Source: Acetobacter cibinongensis
Lineage (GTDB): Bacteria; Pseudomonadota; Alphaproteobacteria; Acetobacterales; Acetobacteraceae
DNA length: 64,000 nt
Direction: 5' to 3'
NCBI RefSeq assembly: GCF_000963925.1
Contig: NZ_BAMV01000017.1
Coordinates: 1-64,000 of the forward strand
Below are positions 53,401 through 62,218 of this stretch, piece by piece (within the stretch, counting starts at the first letter, position 1; every line of letters begins with the position of its first letter). A program made the translations under genes and the position numbers. Under the pieces are notes generated by a model. The model had not been told where the DNA came from, searched no databases, and saw only the letters and a program-made list of their open reading frames with translations.

Positions 53401-53662
53401 CATCCAGCGCACTGATAGGCAAAATACGCGGCAGAAGCATGGGTTTGCCCTGCATATGCCGCAGGAAGGCTTCCGTCAGGCCGCGCGCCGCACGACGCCC
53501 CGGAAGAATAAGGGTTCCCTCCCCCATGACATGAGGGTCCCACTGCGCCGCATTCAGCCAACGCAGGGCCAGTTGATCAAGAAAAGGGAGATGCGCCGGG
53601 ATGGTTGCCAGCTTCACCGCACCAGTTCCCCACGATGTGCCAGCGTGCTGTTGTACCGACAT
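50492..53662 (-). CDS. addB: Double-strand break repair protein AddB
   Basis: 1056-residue partner of AddA. It has helicase-like folds without a clear Walker A motif, as in alphaproteobacterial AddB (N-terminal LILPGRRAARGLTEAFL in its place), and a C-terminal nuclease domain with GRADRIDFDAEGRLIVRDYKTG. The start is ATG 53662 (MSVQQHAGT), four bases past the tsaE stop; the longer frame to 53728 would overlap tsaE by more than 60 bp. With addA it forms one translationally coupled unit. Confidence 0.92.
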   Translation of the reverse strand: MSVQQHAGTSWGTGAVKLATIPAHLPFLDQLALRWLNAAQWDPHVMGEGTLILPGRRAARGLTEAFLRHMQGKPMLLPRILPISALDEAELGFASGVGGGHGLSLPPAVAGMTRLAVLTRLVLQADKAFGTRPTLDQAWPLAKALAELMDEAEWAEVDLAERLPNAVQEGFAEHWQIILQFLEIVTKSWPDWLREQGVMNPVARQVALLRAQAALWRNQAAQGDATPLWAAGFTNIMPATAEALRAVMACPAGLVVVPGLDMAMPEDVFTTLSDSHPQAGLSCLLAALGATRADVSLWEGEGGFPERTNALQRALLPASALEDWAQDGPVALPHVSRLDAADQQEEAVAIAMIMRDVIVQPGKRAALITPDRGLASRVVTELVRWGVLADDSGGASLIGTPGGVLLRLVAQLVESRYAPVALLSVLKHPLVACGLSAGVCRASARLLERVVLRGPAPSPGFAALRSAVEHALAEQARHEKKAQQVEAGAEADRPFGPEPLLAFMDRLAVCLAPVLAWPDETVQPDALSLPAHVTAGQPGFHAPVPDLLAALIQTVERLVATDTEEAPQRLWRGEEGNLLAGKLTELMLATDILPPQPPAVLDGLLSAVLAEERVASRRGGDPAALHPRVLIWGLFEARLQTADTVILGGLAEGVWPPVADAGPWMSRPMRQEVGLPSPEQAIGQAAHDFFASATAAAEVVLSCPRRREGAPVVPARWLSRLDAFLAGLGVKIPHHPATTAWLHGLDRPAGSAQAASPPRPTPPVALRPRRLSVTEIETWMRDPYAIYARHVLRLLPLPELEEAADASDYGMIVHAALERWFAKHGTAWPAQAETELQALFREVLQEHTLRPALRAWWEPRLMRIATWVVQAEEAQREQNGPPHAIKTELRGRVDIPDAPYKPFSLVGRADRIDFDAEGRLIVRDYKTGTLPSTRDVLHGWSPQLPLEAAMVVRGGFSGLPLPQTGAAPDIAGLVYWRLTGGAEPGEEVTITAEKGVSLTDLAEQTWANLRERVAAYDNPEQPYLSHPHPGQEPRFADYARLARVPEWNSARSEDEA

Positions 53663-53666
53663 CTTC

Positions 53667-54128
53667 TTACAGCTCTTCCGACAGAACATAACGTGTAAGC
53701 CGGTCAGACCAGCCAGATACCACACCATGCCGCGTACCGTCTGGCAGAACAGAAAGTGTCAGATGGAGTGCAGACTTGGGTGTAAGGTCCTCCAGTCGTT
53801 CTGGCCATTCCACCAGCACAATACCGTCTCGGGCCTCATCCCACCCCAGTTCTTCCAGTTCGTCAGGGCCGCTCAGCCGCCACAGATCGAAATGAGACAG
53901 GCCGCACATAGGCGCTGCATAGGTTTGAACCAGCGTATAAGTGGGGCTGGGCACCTCGAGCGCCTCATCCTGACAGACGGCACGCAGGAAGGCTCTTGCG
54001 AACACACTTTTTCCCGCGCCCAAGGGGCCGGATAACAAAATACAGTCACCAGGTTGCACAAGGCGCGCAATAATTCTGGCCAGATTTTGGGTTGCGTGTT
54101 CAGTGTCCAGCCGTACTGCGCTACTCAT
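53667..54128 (-). CDS. tsaE: tRNA threonylcarbamoyladenosine biosynthesis ATPase TsaE
   Basis: 153-residue P-loop ATPase that drives turnover of the TsaBDE complex making t6A37 on ANN-decoding tRNAs. The Walker A is LLSGPLGAGKSVFARAF, and the family motifs SPTYTLVQTY and SHFDLWRL are present. The start is ATG 54128 (MSSAVRLDTE), preceded by GGAAAGAGA. It is the first gene of the tsaE-addB-addA run. The threonine theme is incidental to the two tRNA-Thr genes in the window. Confidence 0.93.
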   Translation of the reverse strand: MSSAVRLDTEHATQNLARIIARLVQPGDCILLSGPLGAGKSVFARAFLRAVCQDEALEVPSPTYTLVQTYAAPMCGLSHFDLWRLSGPDELEELGWDEARDGIVLVEWPERLEDLTPKSALHLTLSVLPDGTRHGVVSGWSDRLTRYVLSEEL

Positions 54129-54617
54129 GCCGTCTCTTTCCGCCCCATCCATAACAGACCCAATAACTTAGGGCTGTGCGCGACGGAACATAAGAGCAAA
54201 ACAAAAGCCCCACGGCATTGCGGCGTACTTTTTCCTGATGGCACCAGTCAGCCGCTCGGTTTCACTTTCCACAACAAGGCATGAATTCCGGTTATAAATA
54301 TTTCCTATTGATTGCTTTATTTTTATTTTTTGGGAATGTTTATGTAATCAATTTCGTGTCTTGTTTTTGTTTTTCAAACATGTTCAGCCTGAAGCGCTCC
54401 CTTTCCTTCTTTTATGTTCCAGTTTCATCATATTGTTTTATATGGTTTTTTTATTATTTTCTCTTGCTTCTTTTTGTTTTCCTCAAAAAAAACAAACATC
54501 ACAAGATTCGATCACATTTTTGTTATCTTCTATAAAAACATCTAAAAGTATATTATAGTGTTAATGTCACAACTAATAGGTGTGACATACACTCTCTGTG
54601 GGGGAGATGAAACCACT
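54129..54617. other. 489-bp intergenic region with T-rich island upstream of the CtrA-like gene
   Basis: From about 54280 to 54560 the plus strand is strongly T-rich and far lower in GC than the rest of the window. A frame of 84 codons at 54281-54535 exists but is only Phe/Leu-rich low complexity and is not accepted as a gene. The region holds candidate -10 elements near 54551 (TATTAT) and the inverted repeat at 54564-54588. It separates divergent tsaE and the regulator. Confidence 0.5.
54564..54588. promoter_or_regulatory. 8-bp inverted repeat upstream of the CtrA-like gene
   Basis: ATGTCACA (54564-54571) and TGTGACAT (54581-54588) form a perfect inverted repeat with a 9-nt spacer. It ends 29 bp before the regulator's start and just follows a TATTAT -10-like element, so it could be an operator or a 5' UTR hairpin. 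It is not the CRP consensus, whose half-sites are oriented the other way. Confidence 0.5.
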
Positions 54618-55382
54618 ATGCGTATTCTTTTTGCAGAAGATAATCAGGCTTTGGCCGCGAAGGTCGTGCCTTTTTTAAACCGGGCTGGATTGGTCACAGA
54701 TATCGCGACATCAGGGCAGGATGCTCTCGATATGCTGCGCAGCTACAGTTACGGGCTTGCGATTATAGAGCTTATCATGCCGGACATGGATGGGTATGAT
54801 ATCATCAGCACACTCCGGACCATGAAAATTCAGACGCCGGTTATCGTTTTGTCAGCCATTGATAAATCGCATTCCAAGATCAAGGCGTTCTCAAACGGGG
54901 CCGATGATTACCTGACCAAACCATTTGATGTTGATGAACTCGTGGCTCGCATACAGGCTATTCTGCGGCGCTCCGGTGGGTTTTCCAGCCCGGTTACGCA
55001 GGTTGGCAATCTGACTATGGACCTGAACACCCATACGGTGACCGTTAACGCCCAACCTGTTCATCTGACCGGCAAAGAATTTTCTATCCTTGAACTTCTG
55101 ATCCTGCGCAAGGACATTGCTTTGACCAAAGAGATGTTTCTCAACCATCTTTATGGCGGCAGAGATGAGCCAGATGTAAAAATCATTGATGTTTTTATCT
55201 GCAAATTGCGCAAGAAATTGCAGGAAGCAGGCGCCGGAAACCTGATTTCTACCATTTGGGGGCGTGGCTATATTCTGAACGATCCCATGAACCGCAAAAA
55301 TGCTATTCCCACCTCTCCCAACAAGCCTCTGGTCACCCCTTCAAGCTTTGAAACCAACCTGTGTCATCAGGTAGCAGGATGA
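54618..55382 (+). CDS. CtrA-type response regulator with Glu at the phosphorylation site
   Basis: 254-residue OmpR/CtrA-family regulator. The winged-helix domain is unmistakably CtrA-like: LTKEMFLNHLYGG (170-181) and KIIDVFICKLRKKL (188-201), then WGRGYIL. The receiver domain starts MRILFAEDN. The position of the phosphorylated Asp51 is Glu51 (AIIELIMPDMDGYD, codon GAG at 54768-54770), and the acidic-pocket residue at 9 is Asn instead of Asp; Ser79 and Lys101 are kept. It therefore probably does not accept phosphate normally and may be permanently active-like. The C-terminus has about 30 extra residues ending VAG rather than the Ala-Ala tag by which Caulobacter CtrA is degraded. No histidine kinase is adjacent. 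Confidence 0.92.
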   Translation: MRILFAEDNQALAAKVVPFLNRAGLVTDIATSGQDALDMLRSYSYGLAIIELIMPDMDGYDIISTLRTMKIQTPVIVLSAIDKSHSKIKAFSNGADDYLTKPFDVDELVARIQAILRRSGGFSSPVTQVGNLTMDLNTHTVTVNAQPVHLTGKEFSILELLILRKDIALTKEMFLNHLYGGRDEPDVKIIDVFICKLRKKLQEAGAGNLISTIWGRGYILNDPMNRKNAIPTSPNKPLVTPSSFETNLCHQVAG

Positions 55383-55384
55383 GT

Positions 55385-56194
55385 CTAACCTGCTTTCGGA
55401 ACAGTATGCGCATGCCAGAGCGGTCCGGCCCCGTGGCCTAGCTCTGGTGCGTGCAGAATAGCTTGCCGCACATACTCTCTGGCGTGGGCAACGGCCTCTT
55501 GCAACGCTAAGCCCTGTGCCAGATACGTTGCTAACGCACTGGCAAGCGTACACCCTGTGCCATGCGTATGGCGGGTTTGAACGCGTTGGCTGAAAAACTC
55601 GGTCAGCCCTGTTTCATCAGCCAGTATATCAACAAGCTCGTCTCCCTCCATGTGGCCACCCTTGAGCAAAACGGCTGCTCCGGTTTCCTGATGGAGCAAA
55701 CGCGCCGCAGTGCGCATTGCGGCACGCGTTGTAATGCTCTGCCTGGTCAGACGCTCAGCTTCCGGCAAGTTGGGAGTGATGACTGTTGCTTGAGCAAACA
55801 GGCTTTTCTGCACAACACCCACAACATCATCAGCCAGCAAAGCCGCCCCGCCCTTTGCAACCATAACGGGGTCAACCACTACAGGTATCGTAGGGTATTT
55901 GCGCCGATAGAGGGCAATTTCTTCCGCCACAACCTGCACTTCCGCGGCTCCCCCCACCATGCCGGTCTTGAAGGCGTCCGTCCCGATATCGTCCAACACA
56001 CAGCGTATCTGCTGCCGGACAAATTCTGCAGGCACAGGAAAAATGCCGTGAACCCCTAAAGTGTTCTGGGCTGTCAGAGCTGTTATGGCCGTCATGGCAT
56101 AGCCCTTGAGGGCGGTTATGGCTTTGATATCTGCCTGAATTCCAGCCCCACCACCCGAATCGCTACCCGCGATTGAGAAGACACGAGCCGGCAT
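55385..56194 (-). CDS. thiD: Hydroxymethylpyrimidine/phosphomethylpyrimidine kinase
   Basis: 269-residue ribokinase-fold kinase that phosphorylates hydroxymethylpyrimidine twice for thiamine synthesis. The N-terminal FSIAGSDSGGGAGIQADIKA binds substrate, and the C-terminal HTHGTGCTLASALAT holds the catalytic Asp/anion-hole region typical of ThiD. The start ATG 56194 overlaps the glmM stop (TGATG). It converges with the CtrA-like gene with two bases between. No other thiamine gene or TPP riboswitch is seen here. Confidence 0.94.
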   Translation of the reverse strand: MPARVFSIAGSDSGGGAGIQADIKAITALKGYAMTAITALTAQNTLGVHGIFPVPAEFVRQQIRCVLDDIGTDAFKTGMVGGAAEVQVVAEEIALYRRKYPTIPVVVDPVMVAKGGAALLADDVVGVVQKSLFAQATVITPNLPEAERLTRQSITTRAAMRTAARLLHQETGAAVLLKGGHMEGDELVDILADETGLTEFFSQRVQTRHTHGTGCTLASALATYLAQGLALQEAVAHAREYVRQAILHAPELGHGAGPLWHAHTVPKAG

Positions 56195-57552
56195 CAACCT
56201 TGCTCGCTTACAGCCTGAATAACCTTGCACATGTCTGCCACGGTTTCCTGCACTAAAGCGGCATCTTCTGCTTCCACCATGACCCGCACCAGAGGCTCCG
56301 TGCCGCTTTTGCGCAAAACCAGACGGCCTCGGCCTTGCAGGGTTTTTTCAACTTCTGCGCGCTTGCTGATGACACAGTCCGCTGTCAGGGGGTCACGCCC
56401 AGAAAACCGTACATTCTGCAATTTCTGTGGGAAGGGCGTGAACAGACGGCAAACCTGACTGGCTGGACGCCCGTCTTCCACTAAAACAGCCAGAATCTGC
56501 AAGGCTGCCGTTAGCCCGTCCCCGGTTGTCCCAAAGTCTGTCAGCACCATGTGGCCGGACTGCTCACCGCCAATGTTAATATTTTTCGCACGCATACATT
56601 CTACAACGTAGCGATCGCCGACCGCAGTGCGCTCCAGACCAACATTCAAACCGTCAAGAAACCGCTCCAGCCCCATGTTGGACATGACTGTGGCAACAAT
56701 TGCATCCCCGGCCAGTCGTCCCTCACGTGCCCAGGACTGAGCGATGAGCGCCAGAATCTGGTCTCCATCAATCAGGTGGCCGGTCTCATCCGCTATCAGA
56801 ACCCGGTCTGCATCTCCGTCCAGCGCAATACCCAAATGCGCACCATGCGCAACCACGGCAGCACACAATGCTTCCGGATGGGTAGAACCACACTGTTCGT
56901 TAATGTTTACGCCATCCGGTGTGCACCCGATGCGGATAACCTCTGCCCCAAGCTCCCACAACGCGGTAGGGGCAACCCGGTAGGCTGAGCCATTGGCGCA
57001 ATCTATGACAATTTTCATGCCATCAAGGCGTAGTTTACGGGGGAAAGTTGACTTTGCACCTTCAATATACCGACCGGCGGCATCATTCAGGCGAGAGGCC
57101 CGGCCAATTTTTTCAGGCGTAGCCAACCGTCCCGTAAGGTCAGCCTCCATCAGATCTTCAATTTCTGATTCGTCCTGATCAGACAGCTTGAACCCATCCG
57201 GACCAAACAGCTTGATGCCGTTATCTCCAAACGGGTTGTGAGAGGCAGAAATCATCACCCCTAGATCCGCCCGCAAGGAGCGGGTCAGCATGGCTATGGC
57301 GGGTGTCGGTAGCGGCCCCACTAGGGTCACATCCATGCCGGCTGACAAAAAGCCCGCCACCATGGCGCTTTCAATCATGTAACCGGACAGGCGCGTATCT
57401 TTACCCAGCAAAACACTGTGCCGGTGTTCACCGCGTGTAAAGCGCAGGCCAGCCGCCTGCCCCAGGCGCTGTGCGACTTCGACCGTCATGGGGGCGATAT
57501 TGGCGGTCCCGCGAATACCGTCTGTGCCAAATAACCGTTTCGTGCACCCCAT
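56194..57552 (-). CDS. glmM: Phosphoglucosamine mutase
   Basis: 452-residue enzyme interconverting glucosamine 6- and 1-phosphate, an essential step to UDP-GlcNAc for peptidoglycan and lipid A. The N-terminal [12 protein letters not shown] and the catalytic phosphoserine loop [14 protein letters not shown] (Ser104) are clear; [11 protein letters not shown] binds the metal and GEQSGHM and [12 protein letters not shown] bind substrate. The start is ATG 57552 ([10 protein letters not shown]), preceded by AAGGAGAG. It lies downstream of folP as in most alphaproteobacteria. Confidence 0.96.
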   Translation of the reverse strand: MGCTKRLFGTDGIRGTANIAPMTVEVAQRLGQAAGLRFTRGEHRHSVLLGKDTRLSGYMIESAMVAGFLSAGMDVTLVGPLPTPAIAMLTRSLRADLGVMISASHNPFGDNGIKLFGPDGFKLSDQDESEIEDLMEADLTGRLATPEKIGRASRLNDAAGRYIEGAKSTFPRKLRLDGMKIVIDCANGSAYRVAPTALWELGAEVIRIGCTPDGVNINEQCGSTHPEALCAAVVAHGAHLGIALDGDADRVLIADETGHLIDGDQILALIAQSWAREGRLAGDAIVATVMSNMGLERFLDGLNVGLERTAVGDRYVVECMRAKNINIGGEQSGHMVLTDFGTTGDGLTAALQILAVLVEDGRPASQVCRLFTPFPQKLQNVRFSGRDPLTADCVISKRAEVEKTLQGRGRLVLRKSGTEPLVRVMVEAEDAALVQETVADMCKVIQAVSEQG

Positions 57553-57680
57553 GGGCCTGCTCTCCTTGCTTTTATCGTTCTTGGCACACATCAACAAAAG
57601 CCTGAAATCATAGCTTTTTTATGTGCGGTACTCCCAATATGGTTTGCGTTCGTACACCGCCTTACCATAGAGGAAAAAGG

Positions 57681-58724
57681 TTAAATTCTTCCTGCGCCAT
57701 GTACGGCCTGCCAGACTTTAACTGCCTGCACCATACCCTCCACGGCATGAACCCGTAAAACAGACGGCCCCAGCGCCAACCCTGCCAGAGAGGCTGCCTG
57801 AGTGCCGGGGTCTCGCTTAGCGGCGTTATCCTCGCCGGTTACAGCACCAATCATGCGTTTGCGCGACACCCCAACGACAACACGACAGCCTAGATTGGCC
57901 AAAATGGGTAACCGCGCCAGTAGCCGCATATTTTGCTCTGCTGTTTTGGCAAAACCAAAACCAGGGTCAATCATCAGACGATCGGGGCTTATACCGCCCT
58001 CGTGCGCTGTCTGCACCCGCTTCCCCAACTCACGCACCACGTCGTACCCTATGTCCTGATACTGTGTGTGCTGCGCCATAGTTTCAGGCGTGCCGCGCAT
58101 GTGCATAAGCACAACACCGCAGTCCTGCTCTGCTAATAAGGGCAGTGCCTCTGGGTCATGCATCAGGGCTGAGACGTCATTAATAACATTTGCCCCGGCT
58201 TTCAGGGCCTGTGCCATGACAAAGCTGTTCCGCGTATCAATAGACAAGACAGTGTTAGGGAGATGAGCGCGCATCTGCTCAAGCACGCCCCCTATACGCT
58301 CCCACTCTTGCCGAGGGGTGACGGATAGAGCGCCGGGGCGCGTACTTTCCCCACCCAGGTCCAGCACACCGGCCCCTTGCTGCACCATCCTTATGCCTGC
58401 GGCCAAGGCGTGTTCCGCCCTACTATGATGGCCACCATCGCTAAAGCTGTCAGGGGTCAGGTTCAGAATACCCATAACCTGCGGGCCATCCGGTACGGTG
58501 CCGGATACCGGGGGCTGCGTAACACGCTGCACCACGGGCAGCCACGCGGCAGGTATGGATGCAACAGGCATAAACCCGCTGCGCTGTGTTCCCTCTATCA
58601 GGTCCACCTGCGTAAATGCGGCAGGTCCACCCGCCAGCGGGAGGGCGTTACCAGCCCTTAACGCATCCTCCGCAGCAAGGCCGTAAAGAAGGCCAGCGGG
58701 TTCTGCCAGACGTATGAAGTCCAT
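57681..58724 (-). CDS. folP: Dihydropteroate synthase
   Basis: 347-residue TIM-barrel enzyme that joins p-aminobenzoate to hydroxymethyldihydropterin pyrophosphate in folate synthesis. Core motifs are MGILNLTPDSFSDGG, DLGGESTRPGA, DTRNSFVMAQAL and, near the end, DPGFGFAKT and GVSRKRMIG. About 80 residues precede the catalytic core, an N-terminal extension of the kind seen in alphaproteobacterial FolP. It is separated from ftsH by a terminator, so it likely also has its own promoter. Confidence 0.95.
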   Translation of the reverse strand: MDFIRLAEPAGLLYGLAAEDALRAGNALPLAGGPAAFTQVDLIEGTQRSGFMPVASIPAAWLPVVQRVTQPPVSGTVPDGPQVMGILNLTPDSFSDGGHHSRAEHALAAGIRMVQQGAGVLDLGGESTRPGALSVTPRQEWERIGGVLEQMRAHLPNTVLSIDTRNSFVMAQALKAGANVINDVSALMHDPEALPLLAEQDCGVVLMHMRGTPETMAQHTQYQDIGYDVVRELGKRVQTAHEGGISPDRLMIDPGFGFAKTAEQNMRLLARLPILANLGCRVVVGVSRKRMIGAVTGEDNAAKRDPGTQAASLAGLALGPSVLRVHAVEGMVQAVKVWQAVHGAGRI

Positions 58725-58742
58725 GACTTTAGCCTACAACAC

Positions 58743-58770
58743 AAAAGAAGGCGGCATTGCTGCCGCCTTC
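58743..58770 (-). terminator. Rho-independent terminator of ftsH
   Basis: A 10-bp perfect stem (GAAGGCGGCA at 58747-58756 with TGCCGCCTTC at 58761-58770) with a 4-nt loop lies 28 bp past the ftsH stop. On the minus strand it is followed by TTTTG. Confidence 0.85.
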
Positions 58771-58797
58771 CTGTTACGCTCGTTCTCTATGACCGCC

Positions 58798-60732
58798 TTA
58801 AACAGGCTGGGGTGCCGGAGTGCCGCCTTCATCTTCTGATTCCGGCTTGGTAATTTCCGGGCCAGAAACCTGCGGGACAGAAGAGCGACGGTTTACAGGG
58901 GTTGTATCATCAACCTCCACCCGTTCAATCGGCTGACCCCGCATGATCTGGCGAATTTCTTCCCCTGTCAGGGTTTCATATTCCAGCAGAGCCTCAGCCA
59001 GGCGGTGCAGTTCATCAACATGGTCATGCAGATAAGTGCGGGCCTGATCGTAAGCTTCGTCAATCAGGCGTTTGATTTCTGAATCAATTTCCATGGAGGT
59101 GTGCTCGGAGAAGTTTTTAGCAGCTCCCCCAAACATGCCCATGCCGCCCTGATCATCGTTGGCATAAGCAATCATGCCAACCTTTTCGCTCATGCCCCAT
59201 TCAGTCACCATGCTGCGGGCCACACGGGTTGCCATCTGAATGTCACCCATTGCGCCGTTGCAGACATTGTCCTTGCCGTAGACGACCTCTTCCGCAACGC
59301 GGCCACCCATGGCCACAACCAGATGCGCAATGCAGTTCTTCTTGCTCATCGACAGGCGGTCACCTTCAGGGAGCCGCATGACCATCCCCAAAGCACGCCC
59401 ACGCGGAATAATGGTAGCTTTGTGAATGGGCTCGCTTTCCGGCACAAGAACGGCCGTCACAGCATGACCGGCCTCATGATAGGCCGTGCGCTTCTTTTCC
59501 TCATCACTCATGACAAGGGAGCGGCGCTCGGCACCCATCAACACCTTGTCTTTTGCGTCTTCAAACTCACGCATGGCGACAGTGCGCTTGCCCAGGCGGG
59601 CGGCAGCCAGAGCTGCTTCGTTCACCAGATTGGCAAGGTCAGCACCAGAGAAGCCGGGAGTGCCACGGGCAATGATACGGGGGTCAACGTCAGACGCCAG
59701 CGGCACCTTGCGCATATGAACGCGCAGGATTTTTTCACGGCCAGCCACATCCGGGTTCGGAACCACAACCTGACGGTCAAAACGGCCGGGGCGCAGTAGA
59801 GCCGGGTCCAGAACATCCGGGCGGTTGGTAGCGGCAATCAGGATAACGCCTTCATTGCTTTCAAAACCATCCATCTCAACCAGCATCTGGTTAAGGGTCT
59901 GCTCGCGCTCGTCGTTACCGCCGCCCATACCGGCACCACGGTGGCGGCCTACGGCGTCAATTTCGTCAATGAAGATAATGCATGGTGCAGATTTCTTGCC
60001 CTGCTCAAACATATCTCGCACACGGGATGCACCAACACCCACGAACATTTCCACAAAGTCAGAGCCGGAAATGGTGAAGAAGGGCACGTTGGCTTCGCCT
60101 GCAATGGCGCGGGCCAGCAGGGTTTTACCGGTACCGGGCGGGCCACAGAGCAGTACGCCCTTCGGAATTTTACCACCAAGACGTGTGAACTTCTGAGGGT
60201 CTTTCAGGAAGTCCACAATCTCCTGCAACTCGCTTTTGGCTTCATCAATACCCGCCACATCTTCAAACGTGACGCGACCATGCTTTTCGGTCAGCATTTT
60301 GGCGCGGGATTTTCCGAACCCCATGGCACCACGGCCACCACCACCCTGCATCTGGCGCATGACGAACAGCCATGCCCCGATCATGATGATCACCGGCAGG
60401 GCGTTCAGGAAGTAACGCAGCAGCGGGCTTCCTTCACGGTCCAGCGGCTTGGCGATAACCTCCACGCCTTTTTCCACCATGTGAGGAACCAGCGTGGGAT
60501 CGTGCGGAGCATAACTCTCAAACGCCGTGCCGTCCTTCAGGGTACCAGAGATCGTCTGCTCCTGCATGACAACGGACCGCACACGGCCTGTATCCACATC
60601 CGTGACAAAGTCAGAGTAAGCGAGCTGCTGAGCCGCATGTTGTGTGCTCCCCGGCTGGAAGATATTCACCAGCAAAAGCAGCAGCGCGATGATGCTGACC
60701 CAGAGAGCCAAATTGCGGCCTAAATTATTCAT
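58798..60732 (-). CDS. ftsH: ATP-dependent zinc metalloprotease FtsH
   Basis: 644-residue membrane-anchored AAA+ protease that degrades short-lived and misassembled proteins, including LpxC in many bacteria. Two TM helices (about 7-25 and 106-125) flank a periplasmic domain. The AAA module has Walker A GPPGTGKT (197-204), Walker [10 protein letters not shown] and the second region of homology. The zinc site is HEAGH (419-423). The start is ATG 60732 ([11 protein letters not shown]), shorter than the open frame to 60810. The C-terminal tail is acidic/Pro-rich. Confidence 0.96.
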   Translation of the reverse strand: MNNLGRNLALWVSIIALLLLLVNIFQPGSTQHAAQQLAYSDFVTDVDTGRVRSVVMQEQTISGTLKDGTAFESYAPHDPTLVPHMVEKGVEVIAKPLDREGSPLLRYFLNALPVIIMIGAWLFVMRQMQGGGGRGAMGFGKSRAKMLTEKHGRVTFEDVAGIDEAKSELQEIVDFLKDPQKFTRLGGKIPKGVLLCGPPGTGKTLLARAIAGEANVPFFTISGSDFVEMFVGVGASRVRDMFEQGKKSAPCIIFIDEIDAVGRHRGAGMGGGNDEREQTLNQMLVEMDGFESNEGVILIAATNRPDVLDPALLRPGRFDRQVVVPNPDVAGREKILRVHMRKVPLASDVDPRIIARGTPGFSGADLANLVNEAALAAARLGKRTVAMREFEDAKDKVLMGAERRSLVMSDEEKKRTAYHEAGHAVTAVLVPESEPIHKATIIPRGRALGMVMRLPEGDRLSMSKKNCIAHLVVAMGGRVAEEVVYGKDNVCNGAMGDIQMATRVARSMVTEWGMSEKVGMIAYANDDQGGMGMFGGAAKNFSEHTSMEIDSEIKRLIDEAYDQARTYLHDHVDELHRLAEALLEYETLTGEEIRQIMRGQPIERVEVDDTTPVNRRSSVPQVSGPEITKPESEDEGGTPAPQPV

Positions 60733-60887
60733 CTTGGCTGTGTTTCCATAACTTATCGTGCGAGAGCGCCAGAGGGCTCCAATCTGAACGGCAGATGCCG
60801 GAAAATGCAACCTCTGCTTTCATAAATGGTGCGCCTGTCGGGTATTCCTAGGCCACAGGGGGTTTTTCTGACAGATTCTCCCCCGGG

Positions 60888-62117
60888 TCACGTATTTTTG
60901 TCAAATACCCCCAGCTCTGCCCCATACAGGCTACCACCACGGACTGGCGTAGGGGGGCGGAAGGTTATGGTGATCTGCTCTAAGCCCTGCATCTCCCATA
61001 ATCCGAGATGCGGCACCGCCACACGCTGCCCATTGCGCCACAATGCAGGCAATGTAGCACAGAACCGGGCTGGCCAGCCGCGCCGCGCCGCGCGTGGCAC
61101 ACCAAGACCCGCTGCACCAAGACTAAGGCCCTCGACCTGAACCATGCGGGGAACGGACACCACAAAACGCCTGTCCCACACCACTCCATCCGCAACGGCC
61201 ACAAAACCTTCCTGTGCGGCGGCTTCACGCAGCAAAAACCAGTGCTGCTGATGACGGGTCACCTGCACGCCCCCCAATGTTCTTTCTGTCTGCGACCGGC
61301 ATAACGCGTCCACGCGGTCAGATGAGGGCAGATAGTTCTGCCCACCCACCGCCCGCAGGAGGTCCCTTACCTGTTCAGAGGCTGTGCTTAGGTCGCTCCC
61401 CAGACAGGCCCACCCGAACTCCGTCAGGGTTTGGCCTCTGTCCAGCAGATGCTGGGCATGGTCCTGTTCCTGCTGCATCCGGGCAATACCCGCGCGAGCG
61501 CCATTAAGCCATGCGTCCAACTGCGCTTCAGGGTCCAGACGGAAGGCCTGCCGTACCCGTACCCGTTCGGAGCTTCGGTCTTCATTAGAGGGGTCGTCTA
61601 CCCACTCCACACTGTTCTGGTGCAATGTGTTGCGTAAGGCCGCGCGTGAAAACCCCAACAGTGGCCGCACCAACCTGACATCTGGCAGGGCTGTTACCCA
61701 TGCCATACCAGCCAAACCCCTGGCCCCACTTTTAGCCCGCTGGCGCATAGCAACTGTTTCTGCCTGGTCATCCGCCTGATGGCCCAGCAGTAGATCCACA
61801 CACCCGTGCTCACGGCACATCTGTACCAAGGCAGCGTACCGCGCCGTTCTGGCACGCTCTGCAATGCCGGGACCTTTTTTGAGATGGGAGAGTGTAACCC
61901 GCTGGCTGGGAATACCCAATGCATGAAGGCGCTGCTGGGTGAGCGTAGCTTCCACCGCGGACTCAGGCCTCAAACCGTGGTCCACTATAAGGGCCAGAAG
62001 GTTTTTCCGCCAAAATGTGGCCAGCCATGCAAGGCAGAGGCTGTCACCCCCGCCAGAGACGGCTATCCCTACCGGACAGTCAGGACGATCCGGCACCCAC
62101 GGCCCAAGAGACGCCAT
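60888..62117 (-). CDS. tilS: tRNA(Ile)-lysidine synthase
   Basis: 409-residue PP-loop enzyme that converts C34 of tRNA-Ile(CAU) to lysidine so it reads AUA. The signature AVSGGGDSLCLAW puts SGGGDS at 21-26, and VDHGLRPES and LGHQADDQAETV follow. The ATG at 62117 lacks a good ribosome-binding site, and the preceding in-frame residues (SAEQFQAV) look like the usual TilS N-terminus, so the true start may be upstream with a rare initiator. It lies between cpoB and ftsH, the normal alphaproteobacterial place. Confidence 0.93.
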   Translation of the reverse strand: MASLGPWVPDRPDCPVGIAVSGGGDSLCLAWLATFWRKNLLALIVDHGLRPESAVEATLTQQRLHALGIPSQRVTLSHLKKGPGIAERARTARYAALVQMCREHGCVDLLLGHQADDQAETVAMRQRAKSGARGLAGMAWVTALPDVRLVRPLLGFSRAALRNTLHQNSVEWVDDPSNEDRSSERVRVRQAFRLDPEAQLDAWLNGARAGIARMQQEQDHAQHLLDRGQTLTEFGWACLGSDLSTASEQVRDLLRAVGGQNYLPSSDRVDALCRSQTERTLGGVQVTRHQQHWFLLREAAAQEGFVAVADGVVWDRRFVVSVPRMVQVEGLSLGAAGLGVPRAARRGWPARFCATLPALWRNGQRVAVPHLGLWEMQGLEQITITFRPPTPVRGGSLYGAELGVFDKNT

Positions 62118-62218
62118 GACTGCCTGAAATTGCTCTGCGCTAACAGGCGCTGCGCTAAAAGGCTCCGTGACGGAGGGAGGAGAATAGACCCACCCTCCGG
62201 AAAGATCGGTCTTGGAAA

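Noticed and set aside
54281-54535. 84-codon plus-strand frame rich in Phe, Leu and Tyr
   Set aside because: It lies entirely in the T-rich island, so the Phe/Leu content follows from base composition; there is no ribosome-binding site and no similarity to a known family.
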